Below are positions 54,422 through 62,806 of a stretch of DNA of 64,000 nt, one piece after another. Every line of letters starts with the position of its first letter. Positions within the stretch are counted from its first letter, which is position 1. This DNA is from Natronorubrum bangense. Lineage in GTDB: Archaea > Halobacteriota > Halobacteria > Halobacteriales > Natrialbaceae. The stretch lies in contig NZ_CP031305.1 in the NCBI RefSeq assembly GCF_004799645.1, positions 3,015,187 to 3,079,186 on the forward strand. Reading direction: 5' to 3'. The translations under genes were made by a program, and so were the position numbers. Below the pieces are notes generated by a model. It saw only the letters and a list, made by a program, of their open reading frames with translations. It made no database searches and was not told the origin of the DNA.

Positions 54422-56326
54422 ATGACACGTGAGTCCGCCGGGGAACCCGGCGCAGACGACGGGGATTCCGTCGTCTACGATCTCGCTTCCGATTGTACTG
54501 CAGCGGACGTCGAACAGGACCAGCCGTATCTCGCCGAAATCAACGGTATCGTCGATTACGGCGTTTTCGTTGATCTTTCCGAATCGGTCTCTGGACTCGT
54601 CCACGAATCCGTCCTCAGCGGCACCTACGCCGTCGGTGACGATCTCGTCGTCAAACTCGAGACCGTCCGAGAAAACGGTGACATGGCCTTCGAGCCGGTC
54701 GACATCGACGACTACACCGTCGAACCCGTCGATCACGACTACGCGCTGACCGGAACTGACCGCCTCGAGTCGAACATCGGCGAACAGATCCACCTCGAGG
54801 GCGAAGTCGTCCAGGTCAAACAGACCGGCGGCCCAACGATCTTCCACGTCACCGACGAGGACGGCGTCGTCCCGTGTGCTGCGTTCGAGGAGGCAGGCGT
54901 CCGTGCCTACCCATCGATCGAAGTCGGCGATATCGTCCGTGTCACCGGTGCGCCGGAACACCGCGAGGGTGACGTCCAGATCGAAGTCGACGGGCTCTCG
55001 AAACTCGAGGGCGAGGTCGCAGACGATGCCCGTGAACGGCTCGAGACCGCCCTCGAGGCCCGTGCACAGCCCCACGACGTCGAACCACTGATCGACTGGC
55101 CCGCGTTCGAGAAGCTCCGACCCGACCTGCAGAACGTCGCAAAGCTGCTCCGCCGAACCGTCCTCGAGGGTCGTCCCATCCGGGTTCGACACCACGCCGA
55201 CGGCGACGGCATGTGTGCTGCCGTTCCCGTCCAGATCGCCCTCGAGCGGTTCATCGCAGAGGTTCACGAGGACGCCGACGCCCCGCGACACCTCATCAAA
55301 CGCCTCCCTGCAAAGGCGCCCTTCTACGAGATGGAAGACGCCACGCGGGATCTGAACTTCGCCCTTGAGGATCAGGAGAAACACGGCCAGCAACTTCCAC
55401 TCCTGCTCATGCTCGACAACGGCTCGACGGCCGAGGACGTGCCGGCCTACGAGACGCTGGCCCACTACGATATCCCAATCGCGGTCGTCGACCACCACCA
55501 CCCCGACCCCGACGCGGTGGAGGACTTACTCGACGCCCACGTCAACCCGTATCTCCACGACGAGGACTACCGGATCACGACGGGGATGCTTTGTGTCGAG
55601 CTCGCACGGATGATCTACCCAGAGATCACCGACGAACTCCGCCACGTTCCCGCCGTCGCCGGCATCTCGGATCGCTCGAAAGCCGACGCGATGACCGACT
55701 ATCTCGAACTCGCTGCCGAGGAAGGGTTCGACGAGAGCCGATTGCAGGATCTCAGCGAAGCGCTGGATTATGCGGCCTTCTGGCTGCGCTATAACTCCGG
55801 CGACCAACTGATTCAGGACCTGCTTCACATCGATAACGGCGACGAGGAGCGCCACCGCGAACTCGTGTCCTTCTTCGCCGACCGCGCTCGCAAAGAAGTG
55901 GACGAACAGCTCGACGCCGCAATGGCCCACCTCGAGCACGAAGACCTCGACAGCGGTGCCCACCTCTACCGGATCGACGTCGAAAACCACGCCCACCGCT
56001 TTACCTACCCCGCGCCGGGGAAGACGACTGGTGAGATCCACGACCGCAAGATCGAAGAGACGGGCGACCCCGTCATTACGGTCGGTTACGGCCCTGATTT
56101 CGCCGTCTTGCGCAGTGACGGTGTGCGACTCGACATCCCGAACATGGTCACCGAACTCGAGGAAGAGATCTCCGGTGGCGGCGTCTCCGGCGGCGGTCAC
56201 CTCGTCGTCGGCTCGATCAAGTTCGTCAAAGGCAAACGCGAGGAAGTGATCGACGCCTTAGTCGACAAGATGGAAGAAGCCGAGATCGACGAGGCGCTCT
56301 CGAGTGCGGCCCCGATCGACGACTGA
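54422..56326 (+). CDS. Archaeal RecJ-like DHH exonuclease with S1 and OB domains
   Basis: The 634-residue protein has an S1 domain (about 33-95: YLAEINGIVDYGVFVDLSES), an OB domain (about 120-190: GEQIHLEGEVVQVKQT; VGDIVRVTGAPE), a DHH domain (RHHADGDGMCAAVP; MLDNGSTAEDVP; VVDHHHPDPDAV) and DHHA1 (GGGVSGGGHLVVGSIKFVKGK). The DHH and HADGD motifs carry catalytic metal ligands. Archaeal relatives act as 5'-3' or 3'-5' single-strand nucleases and may bind the replicative GINS-Cdc45 complex. It starts 79 nt after maeB on the same strand. Confidence 0.9.
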   Translation: MTRESAGEPGADDGDSVVYDLASDCTAADVEQDQPYLAEINGIVDYGVFVDLSESVSGLVHESVLSGTYAVGDDLVVKLETVRENGDMAFEPVDIDDYTVEPVDHDYALTGTDRLESNIGEQIHLEGEVVQVKQTGGPTIFHVTDEDGVVPCAAFEEAGVRAYPSIEVGDIVRVTGAPEHREGDVQIEVDGLSKLEGEVADDARERLETALEARAQPHDVEPLIDWPAFEKLRPDLQNVAKLLRRTVLEGRPIRVRHHADGDGMCAAVPVQIALERFIAEVHEDADAPRHLIKRLPAKAPFYEMEDATRDLNFALEDQEKHGQQLPLLLMLDNGSTAEDVPAYETLAHYDIPIAVVDHHHPDPDAVEDLLDAHVNPYLHDEDYRITTGMLCVELARMIYPEITDELRHVPAVAGISDRSKADAMTDYLELAAEEGFDESRLQDLSEALDYAAFWLRYNSGDQLIQDLLHIDNGDEERHRELVSFFADRARKEVDEQLDAAMAHLEHEDLDSGAHLYRIDVENHAHRFTYPAPGKTTGEIHDRKIEETGDPVITVGYGPDFAVLRSDGVRLDIPNMVTELEEEISGGGVSGGGHLVVGSIKFVKGKREEVIDALVDKMEEAEIDEALSSAAPIDD

Positions 56327-56406
56327 GTGCCGACTCGACGAGCCGAGTGACGGATAATAAACCGCCGTTCGAGCGTTTTACGCTATTTCGAGTGTCAGTG
56401 GCGATG

Positions 56407-56535
56407 TCAGTCTGCGCCGTGACGTGGCGTGTAGCCACAGTCGTCACAGACGAGTGAGTCGTACCGGGTCGACAGCGGTCCCGAGCATTCTGGACAATGG
56501 AATTCGGATTCGAGTGAACGTTGCCTGATTGCCAT
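56407..56535 (-). CDS. 42-residue zinc-ribbon protein
   Basis: The 42-residue protein has two CxxC pairs: C14/C17 (CPEC) and C30/C33 (CDDC), typical of a small zinc ribbon. ATG 56535 (MAIRQRSLES) is preferred over 56595. A perfect TATAAATA on the plus strand (56556-56563, reading TATTTATA on minus) is 21-28 nt upstream, making a leaderless message. It is convergent with the RecJ-like gene. Function unknown. Confidence 0.8.
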   Translation of the reverse strand: MAIRQRSLESEFHCPECSGPLSTRYDSLVCDDCGYTPRHGAD

Positions 56536-56555
56536 AGACGACTCGAGGAACTGAG

Positions 56556-56563
56556 TATAAATA
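56556..56563 (-). promoter_or_regulatory. TATA element of the 42-residue zinc-ribbon gene
   Basis: TATAAATA (plus strand) is TATTTATA on the minus strand, about 24 nt upstream of the ATG at 56535. Confidence 0.7.
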
Positions 56564-56682
56564 AGCGCACCTATTATGTGGATAAAATTATTCATCTGCC
56601 CTAGAACACATATTGATATCGTACGCGAGGCCCTAGCCAGGTGCGGCGTTCCGCTTGTGGCTCGCCGGCGATCGCAGCGCCG

Positions 56683-57006
56683 TTAGAACTGGTAGCGGCG
56701 CTCGTCGTCCATCGAGGGGTACTGATCCGCGCCAGTCATCTCTTCGAACGTCATTCCCGAGAGATACTCGTCGTAGGTGACGTCGTAGGCCGACCGGAGC
56801 TGGAAGTCGAGTTTGCCGGTGTCGACGGTGGTCTGAAAGAGCATGTGGATCGCTCGACGGACGAGTTCGTCAGTGTCTTCGGGCTCGAGTGCGGCCTCGA
56901 GTAAGGCGAGTTCGTTTCGCGCTTCTCGATCGAGTGAGACGGTGAGTTCGTCGTCTAACTGGCCGTAGGAATCCTGTACGTCGTTGGTGAGATCGTCGAG
57001 ACTCAT
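56683..57006 (-). CDS. Conserved haloarchaeal acidic protein, RHH-like N-terminus
   Basis: The 107-residue protein has LTVSLDREARNELALLEAALEPEDTDELVRRAIHMLFQTTV in its first half, a beta strand followed by two helices that may be a ribbon-helix-helix fold, and a tail with YDVTYDEYLSGMTFEEMTGADQYP. The tail seems conserved in haloarchaeal proteins of unknown role. No partner gene is nearby: mutY is divergent. DNA binding is a guess from the fold only. Confidence 0.7.
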   Translation of the reverse strand: MSLDDLTNDVQDSYGQLDDELTVSLDREARNELALLEAALEPEDTDELVRRAIHMLFQTTVDTGKLDFQLRSAYDVTYDEYLSGMTFEEMTGADQYPSMDDERRYQF

Positions 57007-57123
57007 AGGTTAGGGGACTCGAGCCGGCGGGATAGGGCTTTCGTGGTCGATCGAGTGCGATCGGCAATCGACTCGAACGATCGAACCGCCACCAGTAAGA
57101 CGGCCCACTCGCTAGGACGACCG

Positions 57124-58059
57124 ATGAGTGAGAGCGACGGTGACGCCGACAGGGCGTGGACGCTGCCCGACGACCGCGAGGCCGTCCGTGAGGCGCTGAT
57201 CGCGTGGTACGAAGCCGACCACCGCGACTATCCCTGGCGGCAGACCGACGATCCCTACGAGATCCTTGTCAGCGAGGTGATGAGCCAGCAAACTCAACTC
57301 GATCGGGTCGTCGAGGCATGGGCGGACTTTCTCGAGCGCTGGCCGACGGCGGCCGATCTCGCTGCCGCTGATCGAGCGGACGTGGTTGGCTTTTGGACGG
57401 GCCACAGCCTGGGGTACAACAACCGAGCGAAGTATCTCCACGAGGCGGCCCAGCAGGTAGAGGAGGGGTACGCTGGCGAGTTTCCGTCCACTCCCGACGA
57501 ACTACAGGAGCTGATGGGCGTCGGTCCCTACACCGCAAACGCCGTTGCGAGTTTCGCGTTCAACAACGGCGACGCCGTTGTCGACACGAACGTCAAGCGG
57601 GTCTGCTACCGCGCGTTCGGCGTGCCCGACGACGAGACGGCCTTCGAAGACGCTGCGAACGACCTCATGCCCGAGGGCCGGTCACGAGTCTGGAACAACG
57701 CGATCATGGAACTCGGCGGCGTTGCCTGTACGCAGACGCCGCGCTGTGACGAGGTCGGCTGTCCGTGGCGCGAGTGGTGTGGCGCCTACGCCAGCGGCGA
57801 CTTTACCGCCCCCGACGTCCCCACCCAGCCAAGTTTCGAGGGGAGTCGCCGGCAGTTCCGCGGTCGCGTCATCGGCACGCTCCGAGAGTACGACGACCTC
57901 GAGATCGATACGCTTGGCCACCGTATCCGCGTCGATTACGTACCCGACGGTGAGTACGGCCGCGAGTGGCTCGAGGGACTGCTCGCTGATCTCGAGTCGG
58001 ATGGGCTGGTCGATCTCGAGGGCAGTGGCAGCGACCTCGTCGCACGGCTCCAGCGGTGA
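57124..58059 (+). CDS. mutY: Adenine DNA glycosylase (MutY)
   Basis: The 311-residue protein has the HhH-GPD core: YPWRQTDDPYEILVSEVMSQQTQLDRV, LQELMGVGPYTANAVASFAF and VVDTNVKRV with the catalytic Asp. The iron-sulfur Cys set is CTQTPRCDEVGCPWREWC; its spacing (x5, x4, x5) differs from the classical x6, x2, x5. A short C-terminal domain (about 245-311) follows but is smaller than in bacterial MutY. It removes adenine paired with 8-oxoguanine. The start at 57124 (MSESDGDADRAW) is chosen. It is divergent from the 107-residue gene. Confidence 0.93.
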   Translation: MSESDGDADRAWTLPDDREAVREALIAWYEADHRDYPWRQTDDPYEILVSEVMSQQTQLDRVVEAWADFLERWPTAADLAAADRADVVGFWTGHSLGYNNRAKYLHEAAQQVEEGYAGEFPSTPDELQELMGVGPYTANAVASFAFNNGDAVVDTNVKRVCYRAFGVPDDETAFEDAANDLMPEGRSRVWNNAIMELGGVACTQTPRCDEVGCPWREWCGAYASGDFTAPDVPTQPSFEGSRRQFRGRVIGTLREYDDLEIDTLGHRIRVDYVPDGEYGREWLEGLLADLESDGLVDLEGSGSDLVARLQR

Positions 58060-58084
58060 CGGTAGCCACGAACGCACTCGAGTG

Positions 58085-59116
58085 TTAGACGACGAGGAAG
58101 ACGAGAATCGCGGCGATGATGAAGACGGCTTTCAGCCCCGTGTTGACGATGATGACTTTGGTACCGAACGCCGAGCCCCAGATGCCGTACTGAAACGGGA
58201 TCGATCGTTTGACTGTGCCGACTGTCAGCGAGAACAGGCTCCCGACGAGCAACGCAAGCACCGCTTGGGCACGAGTGAGCACGTCACCGATCATGGGGGC
58301 GACGGTAACTGCACCCATTGTCGGATCGACGAGTGAGACGACGATCACCGGCACCGCTGCGGCCGGGAGTCCGACGAGGCTCGCCACCGGGTCGACGATG
58401 GCAGCCGGCTCTTCGATGCCGACGACGGCGAAGGCGGCGAGTAACTGGTCGGTGTACTCGAGGGCGAGAAAGACAAGCGAGTAGACGACCGCCAGTCGCG
58501 GGACGATCGATCGCAGTTGATCCGCCGTTTTTGCACCGGCGTGGCGGAGTGTCTCTCGGTGTGTTCGTTTCTCGTCGTCGGGCATCTCCGGTTCGATAGC
58601 GCTGCTGTCGTACTCGTAGCCACGCAACAGGACGGCACCGGCGAGCAGGCCGACGACCGAAATGGCAAGCGAGATTCCAGCCCGCGCACCGACGTACAGC
58701 AACCCGGCGTGAACCCCCAGAATGGGGACGAGGACGGGGCCGTAGTAGGTGAGACTGTGCTTGAGAAAGCCGAAAAACGTGTTGATGACGATGGCGATCA
58801 GCGTAGCGCGGTCGTCGAGGAGCCCGGACTCGCGGAACTCGGCGAGCATCCCGTAGCCGGCGGTGACCGAGAGCGTGTTCGTCAACACGGCAGCGCCGAC
58901 TTCGTCGGGCAGATTGGCGGGCTCGGTCAGATAGCGACCGACGCGGGCGATGACGTCGACGAGACCGTACCCGACGGCGAGATTCGCCAGCCCAACACCG
59001 AACCCGATCAACAGCGTGATCGTCAGGACTCGTGGGAGCGCTTCGGTCAGCAGGACGGAGAGCGGCGACTGCACACCGACCGCTTCGAATTCCGACACGA
59101 AAGGGCCGTCGGTCAC
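58085..59116 (-). CDS. Nucleoside-recognition (Gate) domain membrane protein
   Basis: The 343-residue protein has about nine hydrophobic segments, with repeated gate-type units: VGAAVLTNTLSVTAGYGMLAEF, IAIVINTFFGFLKHSLTYYGPV, and VIVVSLVDPTMGAVTVAPMIG. This fits the family of nucleoside-recognition membrane proteins (SpmA/YjiH relatives), whose transport substrates are unproven. The tail (IPFQYGIWGSAFGTKVIIVN) contains conserved Gly and Lys. It converges with mutY and is divergent from the flavin reductase gene. Confidence 0.85.
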   Translation of the reverse strand: MTDGPFVSEFEAVGVQSPLSVLLTEALPRVLTITLLIGFGVGLANLAVGYGLVDVIARVGRYLTEPANLPDEVGAAVLTNTLSVTAGYGMLAEFRESGLLDDRATLIAIVINTFFGFLKHSLTYYGPVLVPILGVHAGLLYVGARAGISLAISVVGLLAGAVLLRGYEYDSSAIEPEMPDDEKRTHRETLRHAGAKTADQLRSIVPRLAVVYSLVFLALEYTDQLLAAFAVVGIEEPAAIVDPVASLVGLPAAAVPVIVVSLVDPTMGAVTVAPMIGDVLTRAQAVLALLVGSLFSLTVGTVKRSIPFQYGIWGSAFGTKVIIVNTGLKAVFIIAAILVFLVV

Positions 59117-59198
59117 GGCACACGTCGGGGTCGCGAAACGCGCTCGAGCGTCGTGTTGTCCGCCAGTCTATTTGGGGCTTGCAGCCCTCTGTGCTGAC

Positions 59199-59786
59199 AT
59201 GACCGACGTTCACGTCGCCGCAGTCTGTGGCAGCCTCCGTGATGCAAGCACGACTCGTCTCGCCCTCGAGGTCGCTCTCGAGACCGCCGAACGGGCTGGA
59301 GCCAGCACCGAACTGCTCGACTTGCGGGCGTTCGAACTCCCGATTTTTGACGCAGATCGCGACCGGGAAGACGCAGGCGATGCAGCGGAGTTGACGGCTC
59401 GAATCCGGGACGCTGACGCGATCATCCTCGGCTCGCCGGTGTATCACGGCTCGTATGCGTCGCCGCTCAAGACCGCACTCGACTACTGTGGGTTCGACGA
59501 ATTCGAGGAGACGACCGTCGGCTTGCTCGCGGTCTCAGGTGGGGCGTTCCCGGTGACGGCACTCGAGCATATGCGGTCGGTCTGTCGGGCGTTGAACGCG
59601 TGGGTGATCCCACACGAGGCAGCGATCGCGAACTCCCACTCGGCGCTCGAGGACGGCGCGTTCGTCGATCCGACCCTCGAGGATCGTGTCGTCACGCTCG
59701 GCAGACGGGCAGTCCAGTACGCGACGATCGAACCGGATCCGGCGTCGTTCGAGAGCGACCAGAACGTCGGTGCCGAAGAAAAGTAG
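59199..59786 (+). CDS. NADPH-dependent FMN reductase-type flavoprotein
   Basis: The 195-residue protein has the flavodoxin-like start VAAVCGSLRDASTTRLALE and the FMN loop ILGSPVYHGSYASPLKTALDY, with GGAFPVTALEHMRSV near the end. The family reduces FMN, quinones or azo dyes with NAD(P)H. The start ATG 59199 has a TCTATTT element about 29 nt upstream. The longer frame from 58950 runs over the divergent neighbour and is unlikely. It converges with a membrane protein gene. Confidence 0.92.
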   Translation: MTDVHVAAVCGSLRDASTTRLALEVALETAERAGASTELLDLRAFELPIFDADRDREDAGDAAELTARIRDADAIILGSPVYHGSYASPLKTALDYCGFDEFEETTVGLLAVSGGAFPVTALEHMRSVCRALNAWVIPHEAAIANSHSALEDGAFVDPTLEDRVVTLGRRAVQYATIEPDPASFESDQNVGAEEK

Positions 59787-59846
59787 CGGCCCCAGTCGCG
59801 ATGACTGCCGTTGCGTTCGATTCGTCCGACGGCAGTGCGATCCGGC

Positions 59847-60503
59847 TCAGGTGCCACGATAGGGACCGAGAAACTGCTCGAAGCGCTGCTGGTGGGCGAG
59901 GAACGCAAACAGTCCAAACGAGAGATAGCCCAGATGCTGGACGTCGATCCACAGGACCACCGTTGTGATCTCGAGTGACAGCGGCGGCGTGATAAATCTG
60001 AGGTCAGTGAACCACGCCGATGCGAGCAGCGTCGCTGCGCCGACGGCCAACAGGAGTGCGGGGATGAGTGCTGTTCGCACCGTCGCCGAGTGCATCTGGG
60101 TGGAGAAGACGGATCGCTCGAGAATGAACTGCCCGGTGAGAATGCCAGTAAACACGACGGTCGCGACAAGCAGACCGGTAACATCGCCGATCAGTTCAGC
60201 CACGAGCAGCCAGACGACCCAGCCGCCAGTCAACGCGAGCGCAGCCGCGAGTCGGTGTGGTTGGCAGAGATCTCGCACGTCGCTGACTGTTGCACCGAAG
60301 ACGCCAGCCCGAAGGAGCGAGCCACAGAAGAGAATCCCAAGCCCGGCCAGTGCCGTCGATGTCGTTCGAGAGCCGACGACGAGGCCAAACCAGAGTCCAA
60401 CAGTGACTGCTTCGACGGTGGCTATCGAGAGCGCCGCGGTCAGCCCGACGATTCGCTGTCGAGTCGTTCGCCCGAGGATGCCGGGCTGTCGGATGACGCT
60501 CAT
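59847..60503 (-). CDS. Multi-pass membrane protein, unknown function
   Basis: The 218-residue protein has about seven hydrophobic segments, including VGLTAALSIATVEAVTVGLWFGLVV, ALAGLGILFCGSLLRAGVF, WVVWLLVAELIGDVTGLLVATVVFTGIL and ALIPALLLAVGAATLLASAWF. There is no recognisable motif. ATG 60503 (MSVIRQPG) is preferred to 60524. The upstream gap of 458 nt holds a TATA element flanked by inverted repeats. Function unknown. Confidence 0.75.
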   Translation of the reverse strand: MSVIRQPGILGRTTRQRIVGLTAALSIATVEAVTVGLWFGLVVGSRTTSTALAGLGILFCGSLLRAGVFGATVSDVRDLCQPHRLAAALALTGGWVVWLLVAELIGDVTGLLVATVVFTGILTGQFILERSVFSTQMHSATVRTALIPALLLAVGAATLLASAWFTDLRFITPPLSLEITTVVLWIDVQHLGYLSFGLFAFLAHQQRFEQFLGPYRGT

Positions 60504-60575
60504 ACGGACACATCTCCGGCACACCCCTTCGTTATGGTAGCCGTTAACTCACCGTAACGCGAAATCCTCCGGACG

Positions 60576-60633
60576 AGTTCGCCGGTTCTGGATTTATACG
60601 TGGGTAATATTCTGTTTCTCGAACCGGCGAACT
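60576..60633. promoter_or_regulatory. 13-bp inverted repeat flanking a TATA box
   Basis: AGTTCGCCGGTTC (60576-60588) pairs perfectly with GAACCGGCGAACT (60621-60633), separated by 32 bp that contain TTTATA. On the minus strand the box reads TATAAA, about 90 nt upstream of the membrane protein gene start (60503). It could be an operator for a dimeric regulator or a hairpin around a promoter. Confidence 0.5.
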
Positions 60634-60932
60634 GTACAGCACTTCCCGGCGACCCCACCGTGTGTCATACAGCCACTGACGCGATTGCCGGGTCCAGATC
60701 GAGACCCCTCTGTCGCTGACAGCAACCCCAGCTCGACGTTCGTTACGGCAGGCGTGTTCGCCGTGTTCTACGCTCTCGACGTTCCGTAAGCGAGTCCGAC
60801 ACCGCCTACCAAACCGGTGTCATTTTCGAGCTTTTCGAGCGAGTAGGTGTCTGTTACCGACCGTGCTCGCCGTAAGTAGGGCGTGAATACTCGTCGGGCG
60901 CGTGCTCGGTCAGATCGAAACGTTGGACAGAA

Positions 60933-60940
60933 CTATTTAC
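60933..60940 (+). promoter_or_regulatory. TATA element of the acidic membrane-anchored protein gene
   Basis: CTATTTAC is 23-30 nt before ATG 60963, a leaderless arrangement. Confidence 0.55.
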
Positions 60941-60962
60941 GGGGATGTGGTCGGATGCGATT

Positions 60963-61592
60963 ATGCCCGAAACGGAACAACAGGACAAGACGCTGTCCGA
61001 GATTGTGGTCAAAGAAGCAGTCGAAAAGGGAATGGACTCACCACTACGAGAGTCGATCCTCGAGGCCGTCGAAGAGGCGGACGGATCGACACCGGGAGGA
61101 TCACCGACGCTGCCGCTTGCAGGGGCCCTGTTCGGCGTGGGTGCTGCGCTTGGCTTTCTCGCGGGACGGCAGTCGTCTGAAATCGAAGACTCGTCGATTC
61201 AGGACATTCAAGAGCCCGAAATCATCGAAAGCGTCGTCGAGAGTGTCTCCGAAAGCGACGAGGAAATGAGCGCGAGCGCAGCGTCCGAGCCCGAGTCCGA
61301 ATCTGAATCTGAATCTGCGTCTGACGACGAATCCGAAACGGAGACCGAAACCGAAGCGGACGAGGGCTCGAGCCGTCTTGCTCGAGTGTTGCTTGCTGTG
61401 GGCGTGCTTGGTGCAATCGCGATTCTCCGCCATCGTCTCTCATCAGGCGAGCAAGACGAGTGGGAACCGATCGAGGAGTTCGAGCCGGCGACGAGTGCTG
61501 ATATGGACGATGAGACGGCGGTCGACACGACAGAAACCGGACCTGGAGTTGACGAAACCGAGGCTGACGTTGACGAGACCGACGAGGAGTAA
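60963..61592 (+). CDS. Acidic membrane-anchored protein of unknown function
   Basis: The 209 residues start with a soluble helix (LSEIVVKEAVEKGMDSPLRESILEAVEEADG), then a Gly-rich membrane segment (PLAGALFGVGAALGFLAG, about 52-69), a long Glu/Ser-rich region (SESESESESA type) and a second hydrophobic segment (VLLAVGVLGAIAILRHR, about 137-155), followed by a very acidic tail. The layout resembles small haloarchaeal membrane proteins of unknown function. ATG 60963 is supported by the TATA box and has no other start near it. Confidence 0.75.
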   Translation: MPETEQQDKTLSEIVVKEAVEKGMDSPLRESILEAVEEADGSTPGGSPTLPLAGALFGVGAALGFLAGRQSSEIEDSSIQDIQEPEIIESVVESVSESDEEMSASAASEPESESESESASDDESETETETEADEGSSRLARVLLAVGVLGAIAILRHRLSSGEQDEWEPIEEFEPATSADMDDETAVDTTETGPGVDETEADVDETDEE

Positions 61593-61735
61593 CGGCTAGC
61601 GTTTACCGCCGACTCGAACGGTAGACAGCCGTGCTATCGCGTCCCGGCTGTCGGTTCGACCCACGGATCGACGCGTCGACAGCGCTCTCGTCTTGACGAA
61701 GGAGCTAAGGGGGCGACGCCGACAGTGTGTATCCA

Positions 61736-62800
61736 ATGGAGACGACCCACCGCGTCTTCGTCGGTGACTCACGAGACCTGGCCGAGATCGACGACGACGC
61801 AGTCGAACTCGTCGTCACGTCCCCGCCGTACCCCATGATCGAGATGTGGGACGACCTCTTTACGGCGCTCGATCCGGCGATTGGCGACGCACTCGAGTCC
61901 GGTGACGGCCGCGCGGCGTTCGACGCGATGCACGCCCAACTTGATCGCGTCTGGGACGAACTCGAACGCGTACTGGTCGACGGCGGTATCGCCTGTATCA
62001 ACGTCGGCGACGCGACACGCTCGCTCGACGATAGCTTTCGGGTCTACGCAAACCACGCCCGCGTCCTCGAGGCGTTCGAGTCTCGTGGATTCGATCCGTT
62101 GCCCGATATCCTCTGGCGCAAGCCGGCAAACAGCGCGGCGAAGTTCATGGGGAGCGGGATGATCCCACCCAACGCCTACGTCACGCTCGAACACGAGTAC
62201 GTGCTGCTCTTCCGGAAGGGCGACGAGAGCCGTTCGTTCGAGCCGGGAGCCGACCATCGCTACCAGGCCGCCTACTTCTGGGAGGAGCGCAACCGCTGGT
62301 TTACCGACGTCTGGACCGAGGTGCAAGGTGAGCTACAGACCCTCGAGTTCGCCGACGACGACCTCCGTGATCGGTCAGCCGCGTATCCACTCGAGATTCC
62401 CTACCGGCTGATCTGTATGTACTCGGCCTACGGCGACACCGTCCTCGACCCCTTCTGGGGCACCGGAACGACCACGCTCGCAGCGATGTGTGCCGGCCGC
62501 CACTCGGTGGGATCAGAACTCGAGGACGCGTTTCTCGAGGTGTTCGACGACCGGATCGCCGATGTGCCGTCGCTGTCGCGCTCGGTCAGCCGGGCACGTC
62601 TCGAGCGCCATCGCGAGTTCGTCACACGCCGTCGCGAGGACGGAAACGAGTTCGAGTACGAAGCGACCCACTACGAGACGCCAGTCGTGACGAAGATGGA
62701 ACGAGACATCCAGCTCCGGGAGGTGGCGGCCGTCGAGACGCTCACGGACGACGCCGAGTACGGCTATCGAGCGATCCACGAGCCGCTGGCCCTCGAGTGA
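61736..62800 (+). CDS. zim: Orphan DNA methyltransferase, probable CTAG N4-cytosine methylase (Zim-like)
   Basis: The 354-residue protein has the SPPY catalytic motif in TSPPYPMIEMW near residues 31-41 and the SAM motif DPFWGTGTTTLAAMC near 237-251. With the catalytic motif first, this is the beta-class order. SPPY is usual for N4-cytosine methyltransferases. In Haloferax volcanii the orphan Zim enzyme methylates CTAG and is widely conserved in haloarchaea; this gene is a likely homologue by architecture. No restriction partner is adjacent. ATG 61736 gives METTHRVFVGDSRDL; an upstream GTG adds three residues. CTAG is rare in the window. Confidence 0.82.
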   Translation: METTHRVFVGDSRDLAEIDDDAVELVVTSPPYPMIEMWDDLFTALDPAIGDALESGDGRAAFDAMHAQLDRVWDELERVLVDGGIACINVGDATRSLDDSFRVYANHARVLEAFESRGFDPLPDILWRKPANSAAKFMGSGMIPPNAYVTLEHEYVLLFRKGDESRSFEPGADHRYQAAYFWEERNRWFTDVWTEVQGELQTLEFADDDLRDRSAAYPLEIPYRLICMYSAYGDTVLDPFWGTGTTTLAAMCAGRHSVGSELEDAFLEVFDDRIADVPSLSRSVSRARLERHREFVTRRREDGNEFEYEATHYETPVVTKMERDIQLREVAAVETLTDDAEYGYRAIHEPLALE

Positions 62801-62806
62801 ACGCAG

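Larger units (their letters stand above)
60504..60962. other. 459-nt divergent intergenic region
   Basis: A 13-bp perfect inverted repeat (60576-60588 and 60621-60633) encloses a TTTATA box at 60593-60598. The rest (60640-60930) has no gene. A TATA-like CTATTTAC at 60933-60940 lies 23-30 nt before the next start codon at 60963. Confidence 0.55.

Noticed and set aside
60660..60700. CAGCCACTGACGCGATT as a fifth copy of the palindromic repeat
   Set aside because: Only about 8-10 positions match the repeat end and no arm or central stem follows.
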